Positions 53,000-60,930 of a stretch of 64,000 nucleotides of DNA are shown in pieces. The DNA lies in the NCBI GenBank assembly GCA_963825345.1, contig CAWGSQ010000007.1, forward strand, positions 45,309-109,308, written 5' to 3'. Made by a program: the position numbers and the translations under genes. The DNA is from JACVRW01 sp963825345 (GTDB taxonomy: Bacteria; Actinomycetota; Thermoleophilia; Solirubrobacterales; Thermoleophilaceae). The notes under the pieces are model-generated. The model had not been told where the DNA came from. It saw nothing but the letters and a program-made list of their open reading frames with translations, and did no database searches. The stretch's first letter is position 1. Every line of letters starts with the position of its first letter.

Positions 53000-53602
53000 C
53001 TAGATCGCCTGACGACCCCGGAGCGCCCGGCCGAGCGTGATCTCGTCGGCGTACTCGAGGTCGGAGCCCACCGGCAGCCCGCTCGCCAGGCGCGTGACCA
53101 CCACATCGGGAGAGCGCTCGCGCAGGGCGTCGGCGAGGTAGAGAGCGGTGGCTTCGCCGGTTGTGGTCGCGTTGGTGGCGATCACGACCTCGCTGATCCC
53201 CGCGCCGTTGTCCACGCGGCCGAGCAGCTCCGACACGTGCAGATCCTCCGGATCGACGCCGTCGATCGGCGACAGCGCGCCGCCGAGCACGTGATAGCGG
53301 CCCTGGAACTCCCCGGAGCGCTCGATCGGGATCACGTCGCTTGGCTGCTCCACGACGCAGATCGTGGCCGCCTCGCGCCGCTCGTCCTGGCAGATGCGGC
53401 AGGTGGACTCGGTGGCGAGGTTGAAGCAGACCTCGCAGCTGCCCACGGTGGCCTTGACCTCGCGAATGGCGTCGGCCAGCCCGAGCGCCTCCTCCTCGGA
53501 GACGCTGAGGATGTGGAAAGCCAGCCGCTGCGCGGTCCGCTGCCCGATCCCGGGTAGGCGAGCGAGCTCGGTGATGAGCCGGTTGACGGGTGCCGCGAAC
53601 AA
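53000..53602 (-). CDS. recR: Recombination mediator protein RecR
   Basis: A 200-residue RecR, which with RecO/RecF loads RecA at gaps. It has RLPGIGQRTAQRLAFHIL (HhH), a four-Cys zinc finger (SCEVCFNLATESTCRICQD), and a TOPRIM domain (ICVVEQPSDVIPIERSGEF). It ends with the Walker-like GLPVGSDLEYAD. The start is TTG at 53602, with a TAGCCT box 10 bases upstream. It follows ybaB in the widely conserved dnaX-ybaB-recR order. Confidence 0.97.
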   Translation of the reverse strand: MFAAPVNRLITELARLPGIGQRTAQRLAFHILSVSEEEALGLADAIREVKATVGSCEVCFNLATESTCRICQDERREAATICVVEQPSDVIPIERSGEFQGRYHVLGGALSPIDGVDPEDLHVSELLGRVDNGAGISEVVIATNATTTGEATALYLADALRERSPDVVVTRLASGLPVGSDLEYADEITLGRALRGRQAI

Positions 53603-53641
53603 GGACGGACAGAGGCTAGCCGCGGGGGCGGCTGATCCGGC

Positions 53642-53983
53642 CTAGAGACCGGGGATGCCCAGCCCGCCCAGGCCTCCTGGGCCTCCCAGGCCGCCGGCTG
53701 CCGCGTTCATCTTCGAGGCGGCCAGCTCCTGGGCGGAGCGGAGCGCCTCGTTCACCGCGGCCTGGACCAGGTCCTGGAGCATGTCGACGTCCTCGGGATC
53801 CACGGCCTCAGGGTCGATCCGCAGCTCCTTCAGCTCGAGCTCGCCGCTGATCTTCACGGTGACCATGCCGCCACCGGCGCTGGCCTCCACGATCTCGTTC
53901 TTCAGCTCCTCCTGAGCCTTGGCCATGTCGGCCTGCATCTTCTGGACCTGCTTCATCATCTCGTTCAGGTTCGGCTGACCCAT
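53642..53983 (-). CDS. ybaB: YbaB/EbfC-family nucleoid-associated protein
   Basis: A 113-residue DNA-binding protein (MGQPNLNEMMKQVQKMQADM, then VEASAGGGMVTVKISGEL and the RIDPEAVDPEDVDMLQDLV segment). The C-terminal 20 residues are Gly/Leu-rich. The ATG overlaps the dnaX stop by one base (TGATG), as in most bacteria. It helps organise the chromosome and may modulate gene expression. Confidence 0.95.
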   Translation of the reverse strand: MGQPNLNEMMKQVQKMQADMAKAQEELKNEIVEASAGGGMVTVKISGELELKELRIDPEAVDPEDVDMLQDLVQAAVNEALRSAQELAASKMNAAAGGLGGPGGLGGLGIPGL

Positions 53984-55608
53984 CAGTTGCTCTCCTCATC
54001 GGGTTCTTCGAAGACTTCCTCGGCACCGAACTCGGCACGGAGGCGCTCGATCAGCTGCTCGTGGTCGAGCGTCGCGGCCCCGGCGGGGGGCGCGACGGCA
54101 TCGCTTAGCTCGAAGTTGAGCGAGACGGCGTGGCCCGTCAGCCCGCGCACCGCGCCCGCAACGAGGTCACGGCCCTGCTCGGCCTTCTTCTTCACGAACG
54201 CGGCGTCGGAGGGAAAGGCGATCGTGAGACGGTCGGCCTCGAGGGCGGTGGGCGTGGCGGCGGAGAGTGCCGCGCTGAGCATGCCGTTCTCCTCCGCCAC
54301 AGCTTCGGCGACCGCCGGCCACAGGGAGACGATCGTTCCAAGTTCGATCGACTCCACCGCCTGAGGCTGGACCGCAACTGCGGCGGATCCCTTTGGTGCA
54401 GGTCGCGGAGCTTGGACAGGAGGCGCATCGACCGGAGGCGCCTCGACCGGGGCCACCCCCGCCGCGCGCTCCAGCTGGTCGATCCGGAACATCAGCGCCT
54501 GAAGCGACAGGTCCGCCTGCGGCTGGGTGGCCTTCAGCAGCGCCATCTCGAGCTGGAGGCGTGGCTCGCTGCCGTCCTTGACGGCGGCGATGGCGCCCGC
54601 GAGGAAGTCGATCGCGCGCAGGATCTCGCCCTGGGACATCCGCGCGGCCTGGTCCGCCATGCGATCGGTCTGCTCGGCCGCGACCGAGAACGAGTCCGGC
54701 ACGTGCCCGAGCGTCTGGACCACGAAGAGATGGCGCAGGTGAGCCGAGAAATCGCGCATGAACTGCGTGAAGTCACGCCCCGACTCGGACAGCGACTGCA
54801 CGGTGAGCAGCGCCGCGCGCGGATCGCGATCCGCCAGCGCCTCGCCCGCCGCGAGCACAAGCTCGGCATCCGCAACGCCGAGAATCTCCAGCACGTCGTC
54901 GAGCTTCACCTCGGTGCCGCCGTACGTGACGAGCTGCTCGAGCGTGCCGAGGGCATCCCGGAACGACCCCGTGGCCGCCCGCGCCAGCATCCCGACCGCG
55001 GGATCGGGAACTGAGATCCCCTCCTCCGCCGCCACGCGCCGCAGCACTCCGGCGATCTGCTCGAGCGACGGGCGTTGGAAGTCGAAGCGGTGGCAGCGGT
55101 CGATGATCGTGGCGGGCACCTTGTGCGCCTCGGTCGTGGCGAGCACGAACACCACGTGCGCCGGCGGCTCCTCGAGCGTCTTCAGGAACGCGTTCCACGC
55201 CGCCGTGGTGAGCATGTGCGCCTCGTCGAGGATGTACACGCGCTTGCCGCCCTGCATCGGCGCGAGCGCCACGTTCTCGCGCAGCTCGCGGATGTCGTCC
55301 ACCGAGTTGTTCGAGGCGGCGTCCATCTCGACCACGTCGAGCGAGGTCCCGTTCAGGATCGCCCTTGCGGTGGGCGACTCGGGGTCGAAATCGGCGTTCG
55401 CGCCGCCCTCGGCGTTCAGGGCGCAGGCCAGCAGCTTCGCCATCGACGTCTTCCCCGTTCCACGCGATCCGACGAACAGATAGGCGTGATGCACCTTGTC
55501 CAGCGCGATCGCGTTTCGGAGCGTCTTGACGATGTGCTCCTGGCCCATCACCGAGTCAAAAGTCCTCGGGCGGTGGCGTCGGTAGAGCGAGAGCATCGGT
55601 CGTTCCAT
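53983..55608 (-). CDS. dnaX: DNA polymerase III subunit gamma/tau
   Basis: A 541-residue clamp-loader ATPase. Walker A is VGSRGTGKTSMAKLL (46-60), and MDAASNNSVDDIREL and VYILDEAHMLTTAAWNAFLK follow. The sensor-type ATTEAHKVPATIIDRC is present. The zinc module found in most DnaX (PCGxCxxC) is missing: Cys62 remains but the following segment is ANADFDPESPT, so metal binding is lost. The C-terminal 180 residues form a Pro/Ala-rich linker plus a Thr/Ala/Asp domain, as in gamma/tau of actinobacteria. The start may be ATG 55608 (MERPML) or ATG 55596 (MLSLYRRHR), which has TAGCAT 10 bases before it. Confidence 0.95.
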   Translation of the reverse strand: MERPMLSLYRRHRPRTFDSVMGQEHIVKTLRNAIALDKVHHAYLFVGSRGTGKTSMAKLLACALNAEGGANADFDPESPTARAILNGTSLDVVEMDAASNNSVDDIRELRENVALAPMQGGKRVYILDEAHMLTTAAWNAFLKTLEEPPAHVVFVLATTEAHKVPATIIDRCHRFDFQRPSLEQIAGVLRRVAAEEGISVPDPAVGMLARAATGSFRDALGTLEQLVTYGGTEVKLDDVLEILGVADAELVLAAGEALADRDPRAALLTVQSLSESGRDFTQFMRDFSAHLRHLFVVQTLGHVPDSFSVAAEQTDRMADQAARMSQGEILRAIDFLAGAIAAVKDGSEPRLQLEMALLKATQPQADLSLQALMFRIDQLERAAGVAPVEAPPVDAPPVQAPRPAPKGSAAVAVQPQAVESIELGTIVSLWPAVAEAVAEENGMLSAALSAATPTALEADRLTIAFPSDAAFVKKKAEQGRDLVAGAVRGLTGHAVSLNFELSDAVAPPAGAATLDHEQLIERLRAEFGAEEVFEEPDEESN

Positions 55609-55654
55609 GCTAACCACCGCTTGGGCTGGAGGCGGGGATGCCGATAACAGAGGT

Positions 55655-56368
55655 GTGGAGGCCCAGACTCCGCTACCCCTGTCGCTCGCGACGCGTGATC
55701 ACGCACGCGCCGCCCTCGCCCGCGCGTTCGAAGAGGCCGCCGTCATGCCGGGCACATTGCTCCCGCACGAGGTCCTCACCGAGCTCACCGCCACGGCCGG
55801 CCGGATCCTCGACGAGGTGCTCGCGTCCGAGAACGGCGACCCGCTCGCCGGCGACACCGTTGGACCGGCGCTCTACCTGGTCGAGCACTCGATCGACGCG
55901 ACCGCGCTAGGCGTGTCGATCGGCCGCAGGCTGGTACCGCGGGACGAGTTGGAGGATCTCGGCACCGGGCTGTTCCTCCAGGACATCGGCAAGCTGGCGC
56001 TGCCGGCGCGGCTGGTCTATCACCCGGGACCCTTCGAACCGGATGAGTGGGAGCTGATGATGCAGCACCCCCTGCTCGGCCTCGAGTTCCTGCGCGACGA
56101 CACCGTCTCTTCCCGGGCGAAGTCGGTGGTGCGCTTTCACCACGAGCGCTGGAACGGTTACGGGTATCCCAGCGGGCTGATCGGTGAGGAGATTCCGCTC
56201 TTTGCCCGCATAGCCGCGGTGGCCGACGTATTCGGCGCCATCACACGCGAGCGTTTCCACGCCAAGGCCCTGTCGCGCCAGGACGGAATCGACCTGATCA
56301 GTGACGGCGCAGGGAGCGCATTCGACCCGACCGTCGTCGAGGCGTTCCTCGACGTGGCCGGGCGCTAG
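55655..56368 (+). CDS. HD-GYP-like protein with a degenerate HD motif
   Basis: A 237-residue protein from GTG 55655 (an ATG at 55607, overlapping dnaX, is the alternative). The C-terminal half resembles HD-GYP phosphodiesterases: VEHSIDATALGVSIGRRL, FLQDIGKLALPARL, VVRFHHERWNGYGYPSG, and FARIAAVADVFGAIT. The signature His of the HD dyad is replaced by Gln (LQDIGK, normally LHDIGK), while the HH, GYP and later Asp motifs remain. Hydrolysis of c-di-GMP is therefore uncertain; a sensory or binding role is possible. No N-terminal receiver is present. The 3' end shares a CTAG stop with the convergent E1 gene. Confidence 0.85.
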   Translation: MEAQTPLPLSLATRDHARAALARAFEEAAVMPGTLLPHEVLTELTATAGRILDEVLASENGDPLAGDTVGPALYLVEHSIDATALGVSIGRRLVPRDELEDLGTGLFLQDIGKLALPARLVYHPGPFEPDEWELMMQHPLLGLEFLRDDTVSSRAKSVVRFHHERWNGYGYPSGLIGEEIPLFARIAAVADVFGAITRERFHAKALSRQDGIDLISDGAGSAFDPTVVEAFLDVAGR

Positions 56369-58695
56369 CCCAGCAGGTCCAGCGCCGCGCCGACGATCGT
56401 CTCGGCGTCGATCTCGTGGTGGCGGTACACGTCGTCGAGGTCGCCGGACTGCCCGAAGCGGGTCACGCCCAACGTCGTGACAGGCACAGCGTTCACGCCG
56501 CCGAGGAACGAGAGCGCATTCGGATCTCCGTCCAGGACCGTGACCATCGGCGCCGAGCGCTCGGCCGGGAACAGCTCGTCCAGTATCCCCGTGGGGTGCT
56601 CGCCGAAGCCCGCGCGCGCCCGGAAGGCCCGCTGGAGGAGGTCGGCGCTGGTTATGCAGATCACCTCGGCATCCTCGCCCAGGGTGTCCGTCGCGCGCAG
56701 CAGCTCGGGCATCACGGCTCCCATTCCGGCGAGCACAACCGCCGGCTTGCCCTTGGCGCGCCGCAACGGGTAGCCACCGGCGAGCACGAGTTCGCGGCGC
56801 TCGTCCGAGCTGTCGCCGCCGGCGAGCGCCTGGTCGAGCGGGCGCGTGGACAGGCGGAAGTAGGCCGACTCGCCATCCGGACGGCCCAGGCGTGACAGGG
56901 CGTGGAGCAGCGTCCACTCGAGATCCTGGCCGAAGGCCGGTTCCCAAAAGGTGCAGCCCGGTTGGCCGATGCCGATGGACGGCGTGACGATCGACTGGTG
57001 CGCGCCGCCCTCGGGCGCGAGCGACACCCCCGACGGCGTGCCGATCAGGATCGACTGCCCGCCCGCGTAGATGCCGAAGGACCAGGGCTCGAGCGCGCGC
57101 CCCACGAACGGGTCGTAGATCGTGCCGATGGGGAGCAGCGGCTGCCCGTAGCGGCTCCAGGTGGCGCCGAGCTCGCCGAGCAGCCCGACCAAATTCGTCT
57201 CGGCGATGCCGAGCTCGATGTGACGGCCGCCAGTGGTCTCGTGCCAGTGCACGAGCGTCTGCGGGTCGTCCGCGAACCAGTCGCGGCGCTCGCCCACCGA
57301 CCAGATGCCGGACTTGTTGATCCAGCCGCCGAGGTTGGTGGAGCTGGCCACGTCGGGGCTCACGGTGACCACCCGCTCCGCCACGTCTGGGGCGTCGTGC
57401 ACGAGGTCCACGAAGAAGCGCCCGAACGCCTGCTGGGTCGACTCCTTCCCGCGGTGCGTGCGGCCGAGTGTGGCCGGGACCTCGGGGGGCGTGCGCGGCT
57501 CGGGATCGTCGCGGGCGAGCGCGGAGGCGGCCGCGGCCGCCAGCTCGCCCTCTGGGCTGGCCGGGTCGAAGGGCGCCCACGGGTCGTCCGGGTCGGTGCC
57601 GAGCCCGCTCGCCAACTCCGCGAACTGCTCGTTCGTCAGTAGCGCGGAGTGGTTCTCCGGATGGCCCTCGATTGGAAGCGACCAGCCCTTGATCGTGTAG
57701 GCGAAGATCACGGTCGGGCGGTCGTGCTGAACGTCGCGGTACGCCTCGACCAGCTTGGAGATGTCGTGCCCGCCGAGGTCGCGGAAGGCCGCGCGCAGCT
57801 CGTCGTCGCGGAGCTCGCCGGTGAGCGCGCCGAGCTCGGCGCTCCGTCCCGGCAGGCGCTCGCGCAGCTCCTGGGGCTCTGCGCGCAGCAGCCGCTGGTA
57901 CTCCTCGTTCGGCATCTCGTCGATGCGACGCCGCAGGGCGTGGCCGCCGTCCCGCTTGAACAGCCCCTCGAGCCTTCGGCCGTACTTGACCGTGAGCACC
58001 TGCCAGCCGGCCGCCTCGAACATCCCGGCCAGGCGGCCGAATGCGATGTCGGGCACCACGCGGTCGAGCGACTGGCGGTTCAGGTCCACCACCCACAGCA
58101 CCTCGCCGAGACGGGCGACCCACGGGTCGGCGATCGCCTCCCAGACCGCGCCCTCGTCGAGCTCGGCGTCGCCGAGCAGCGCGATCTGCCGGCCGCGCGC
58201 GGGCGCCTCGAAGCGGTGGTGCTCGAGGTAACGGCGCGCCACCGCACCCCAGATCGGCGCCGTCGCGCCGATGCCGACCGAGCCAGTGGAATAGTCCACC
58301 GGGTCCGGGTCCTTCGTCCGGCTCGGGTAGCTCTGGAGCCCTCCGAACGCCCGCAGCGACTCCAGGTACGGCTGCTCGAGCCTGCCCAGCAGGTAGTTGA
58401 TCGCGTGCAGCACGGGCGAGGCGTGCGGCTTCACCGAGACGCGGTCCTCCGCGCGCAGCTCGGAGAACCAGAGCGCCGTCATCAGGCTCACCATCGATGC
58501 GCTCGAGGCCTGGTGGCCGCCGACCTTCACCCCGGAGCTGTTCTCGCGCACGCGGTTCGCGTGGTGGACGATCGCGGTGGCGAGCCAGAGCACGCGCCGC
58601 TGTACGACCTCTAGTGTCTCGAGATCAGGCGTCGCGGGCGGCGGCGACGGCGCTTTCGTGATCGGCACACCACTCAAGGTGAGCGATTCTCCCAT
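56365..58695 (-). CDS. AceE-like thiamine-diphosphate enzyme (pyruvate dehydrogenase E1 / transketolase type)
   Basis: A 776-residue homodimeric E1-type enzyme. The ThDP signature is LLGDAELDEGAVWEAI through WVVDLNRQSLD. Characteristic AceE segments are KVGGHQASSASMVSL, VKPHASPVLHAINYLLGR, YSTGSVGIGATAPI, and a C-terminal transketolase-like domain (HIELGIAETNLVGLLGELGA, then SIVTPSIGIGQPG). It is about 110 residues shorter than E. coli AceE. No E2 or E3 gene is nearby, so pairing with pyruvate dehydrogenase complex parts elsewhere is inferred. The ATG at 58695 overlaps the SnoaL-like gene; a GTG at 58668 is an alternative. Confidence 0.88.
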   Translation of the reverse strand: MGESLTLSGVPITKAPSPPPATPDLETLEVVQRRVLWLATAIVHHANRVRENSSGVKVGGHQASSASMVSLMTALWFSELRAEDRVSVKPHASPVLHAINYLLGRLEQPYLESLRAFGGLQSYPSRTKDPDPVDYSTGSVGIGATAPIWGAVARRYLEHHRFEAPARGRQIALLGDAELDEGAVWEAIADPWVARLGEVLWVVDLNRQSLDRVVPDIAFGRLAGMFEAAGWQVLTVKYGRRLEGLFKRDGGHALRRRIDEMPNEEYQRLLRAEPQELRERLPGRSAELGALTGELRDDELRAAFRDLGGHDISKLVEAYRDVQHDRPTVIFAYTIKGWSLPIEGHPENHSALLTNEQFAELASGLGTDPDDPWAPFDPASPEGELAAAAASALARDDPEPRTPPEVPATLGRTHRGKESTQQAFGRFFVDLVHDAPDVAERVVTVSPDVASSTNLGGWINKSGIWSVGERRDWFADDPQTLVHWHETTGGRHIELGIAETNLVGLLGELGATWSRYGQPLLPIGTIYDPFVGRALEPWSFGIYAGGQSILIGTPSGVSLAPEGGAHQSIVTPSIGIGQPGCTFWEPAFGQDLEWTLLHALSRLGRPDGESAYFRLSTRPLDQALAGGDSSDERRELVLAGGYPLRRAKGKPAVVLAGMGAVMPELLRATDTLGEDAEVICITSADLLQRAFRARAGFGEHPTGILDELFPAERSAPMVTVLDGDPNALSFLGGVNAVPVTTLGVTRFGQSGDLDDVYRHHEIDAETIVGAALDLLG

Positions 58696-58979
58696 CCCTC
58701 ACCGTGAACACCATGTGGATCGCCATACGTCCCTCGAGCCCACTCATGCGGCCGGTCGTGCGCCAATGGCCTTGTGCGACAACGCGATCGCCCAAGGCAT
58801 GCGCCGAGCCACTCCTCGGTGTTCTTCCGAAAGGCGTCCTTTCCCTTCAGCTGCACGGTTTCCAGCCAATCCGGGGATGGCGTCATCACGACGTCCTCGT
58901 GGTACAGCTCGAGCATGCCCTCGATGTCGCCATCGTTCCAGCGCTGCGCCATCTCGAGTACGAGGTCGGTTGGGCCCAT
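58625..58979 (-). CDS. SnoaL-like (NTF2-fold) protein, frameshifted as read
   Basis: A small protein of the SnoaL/ketosteroid-isomerase fold. The first part reads MGPTDLVLEMAQRWNDGDIE and HEDVVMTPSPDW from ATG 58979. The frame then goes out at WLGACLG, and the continuation (DRVVAQGHWRTTGRMSGLEG, MAIHMVFTVRDGRIAHLEW) lies in the next frame, ending with TGA at 58625-58627. Removing one base from the GGG/CCC at 58791-58793 restores a continuous 117-residue protein. This is the third one-base insertion in a homopolymer in the window. The end overlaps the E1 gene start. Its start lies 14 bases after the SRP RNA. Function unknown. Confidence 0.8.
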
Positions 58980-58992
58980 CGATCAGAGTGGA

Positions 58993-59261
58993 CCGTGCAC
59001 CCGTCTCTGTTGCTCGATCTCGGGCGTGCCCGCCGATCTTCGGCTCCGGCCAGGCTTGCCCGCGGCGCACGAGCGGTATCGCTTAAGGCTGCTTCCTCCC
59101 GGATCTGACCTGGTTCGCGAGCGCTCGCCGCGCGGGACCCGGCCATCTACGCCTCAGTCCGGCGTACTGGCCCCGAGAACCGAAGCCCCTCGAACGGGAA
59201 TTCAGCCCTGCTAGAGCGGATTGCAGGTGATAGGGCACCGCTAATTCCCCGCCTAGCACGG
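58993..59261 (-). ncRNA. ffs: Signal recognition particle RNA, large form with Alu domain
   Basis: About 269 nt on the minus strand. The 5' end has the Alu-domain core GTGCTAGGCGGGGAATTAGC, GGTGCCCTATCACCTGCAAT and CCGCTCTAGCAGGGCTGAAT, as in the Bacillus 6S-type SRP RNA. The S domain has the conserved apical loop ACCAGGTCAGATCCGGGAGG followed by AAGCAGCC, with a GNRA tetraloop GGGA in place of the usual GGAA. Long stems flank it (GGCCGGG near 59144 with CCTGGCC near 59051). The RNA ends in GGTGCACGG, which pairs with the 5' CCGTGC. This is the only non-coding stretch over 300 bases in the window. SRP RNA near dnaX-ybaB-recR also occurs in Firmicutes. Confidence 0.93.
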
Positions 59262-59271
59262 TCCACGGCAC

Positions 59272-59302
59272 AGGCTAGCGCCTCCGGCATAGGCTGTGGC
59301 AA
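59272..59302 (-). promoter_or_regulatory. Promoter of the SRP RNA
   Basis: On the minus strand a TAGCCT (59272-59277) lies 10 bases before the first base of the conserved 5' end, with a TTGCCA (59297-59302) 19 bases further up as a -35. The box overlaps the divergent RidA promoter region, so the two promoters may interfere. Confidence 0.5.
59290..59295 (+). promoter_or_regulatory. -10 box of the RidA gene
   Basis: TAGGCT with six bases to the ATG at 59302, consistent with leaderless transcription. Confidence 0.45.
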
Positions 59303-59688
59303 TGGCACTACGACAATCAGTCTCCACCGACCAGGCACCCGAAGCGATCGGCCCGTACAGCCAGGGGATGAGAAGCGGCAGCCTGCTGTTCTGCTCGGGC
59401 CAGATTCCGCTCGACCCGTCGACCGGGGAGATCGTGAAGGACGACATCGAGGCACAGACGCGCCGCTGCCTCGAAAACCTCGCCGCCGTTTGCGAGGCGG
59501 CCGGCGGCTCGCTCGCCGACGCGGTCCGCTGCACCGTCTACCTCACCGACATGGGCGACTTCGCGCGCGTGAACGAGGCGTACGGATCCTTCTTCGAGGG
59601 GCCCGAGCCACCGGCCCGCGTGGCGATCGGCGTGGCGGCCCTGCCAAAGGGCGCCGATATCGAAATCGACGCGATCGTCGCGCTCTAG
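59302..59688 (+). CDS. RidA-family (YjgF/YER057c/UK114) deaminase
   Basis: A 128-residue member of the RidA family, which hydrolyses reactive enamine/imine intermediates such as 2-aminoacrylate. It begins MALRQSVSTDQAPEAIGPYS, with SGQIPLDPSTGEIV and the substrate Arg in EPPARVAIGVAALPKGADIE. I start it at ATG 59302; a GTG two codons earlier is also in frame. Its stop abuts that of the convergent kynureninase gene with no gap. An imine-damage role next to a PLP-enzyme gene is sensible but inferred. Confidence 0.95.
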   Translation: MALRQSVSTDQAPEAIGPYSQGMRSGSLLFCSGQIPLDPSTGEIVKDDIEAQTRRCLENLAAVCEAAGGSLADAVRCTVYLTDMGDFARVNEAYGSFFEGPEPPARVAIGVAALPKGADIEIDAIVAL

Positions 59689-60930
59689 TCAGGTCACGCG
59701 CAGCGGCCCGCTGTCGACATCGCGGTGCTCGCCGCGATCGACGAGGCCGGCCAGGCGCTCCAGGGCGTCGTGGACGTCGACGAAGCGCGTGTAGAGCGGG
59801 GGCACGCCGAGGCGGATCGAGTCCGGTCCGCGGAAATCCGGGATCACGCGCGCGCGTTCGATCAGCGCCCGGCAGATCGGCCAGGCCTCGTCGTGGGCGA
59901 GGCTCACGTGGGCGCCGCGGCGGGCCGGGTCGCGAGGGCTACCGAGCCTGAATCCGAGCTCGGCGAGGCGCTCGTCGTGCACGGCCACGATGAGCTCCGT
60001 CAGCTGCGAGGCCTTTGCTTGGAGCCGCTCGGTCCCCGCCTCGGCGGCGAGCTTCGCGCCCTCCTCGACGGCCCCCAGCGCGAGGATCGTCGGCGTGCCC
60101 GCGAGGAAGCCGCGGACGCCAGGCGCCGGGTCGTAGGGACGCTCCATGCGAAACTGGTCGCGCTGGCCGAACCACCCCTGGATCGGGGTGCGCAGATCCG
60201 CCTGGAGCTTCTCGCGCACGTACAGGAAGGCCGGAGCGCCGGGGCCTGCGTTCAGGTACTTGTAGGTGCAGCCCACGGCCAGCTCCACCCCTCGGCGCTC
60301 GAGCTCGATCGGCAGCGCGCCCGCGGAGTGCGAGAGGTCCCACAGCACCGTGGCGGGAGCGGCGGCCTGGTTGATCGCCTCGATGTCGGCGAGCGCGCCC
60401 GAGCGGTACGCGACGTGTGAGACCACCACGAGCGCGACGTCGCCGCCCGCGCATGCGCGCTCCACGTCGTCCGGCTGCGGCCCCTCCACCGGATCGGCCT
60501 CGAACACGCGCAGCTCGCGGTCGTGCAGGCGGGCGAGGCCGTCGAGCACGTAGCGGTCCGTGGGGAAGTTCTCGGCGTCGGTCACGATCGAGCCCGGGCG
60601 CCCGTCGAGCACCGCCCCGGCGAGCTTGAAGAGGTTGACCGTGGTGGAGTCGGCCACGATCACCTCGCCCGGGCGGGCGCCGAGCACGCCCGTCGCGAGC
60701 AGGTCGCCGATCCGCTCCGGCAGGTCGATCCACTCGTGCCATCCGCGCACGAGCGCCGATCCCCACTCCGCGGTCAGCTCTGTGAGGCGGTCGCGCGTGG
60801 CAAGTGGCAGCCGGCCGAGCGAGTTGCCGTCGAGGTAGATCGTCTCGGGATCGTCGATCACGAAGCGCTCGCGGAACGGCGCAAGCGGGTCCGCTGCGTC
60901 GAGGCGCTCGGCATCCGCGCGGTCGGTCAC
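59689..60930 (-). CDS. kynU: Kynureninase
   Basis: A 413-residue PLP enzyme that cleaves kynurenine to anthranilate and alanine. It has IYLDGNSLGRLPLAT, ADSTTVNLFKLAGAVL, SHVAYRSGALADIEAI, and VLWDLSHSAGALPIEL with the PLP-anchoring Asp. The PLP lysine is in GCTYKYLNAGPGAPAF, with PIQGWFGQRDQF after it. The GTG at 60930 (VTDRADAERLDA) overlaps the stop of the hydrolase gene by four bases (GTGA). An upstream GTG at 60945 is an alternative. It sits in a kynurenine-pathway pair with the hydrolase; no tryptophan dioxygenase is in the window. Confidence 0.93.
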   Translation of the reverse strand: MTDRADAERLDAADPLAPFRERFVIDDPETIYLDGNSLGRLPLATRDRLTELTAEWGSALVRGWHEWIDLPERIGDLLATGVLGARPGEVIVADSTTVNLFKLAGAVLDGRPGSIVTDAENFPTDRYVLDGLARLHDRELRVFEADPVEGPQPDDVERACAGGDVALVVVSHVAYRSGALADIEAINQAAAPATVLWDLSHSAGALPIELERRGVELAVGCTYKYLNAGPGAPAFLYVREKLQADLRTPIQGWFGQRDQFRMERPYDPAPGVRGFLAGTPTILALGAVEEGAKLAAEAGTERLQAKASQLTELIVAVHDERLAELGFRLGSPRDPARRGAHVSLAHDEAWPICRALIERARVIPDFRGPDSIRLGVPPLYTRFVDVHDALERLAGLVDRGEHRDVDSGPLRVT

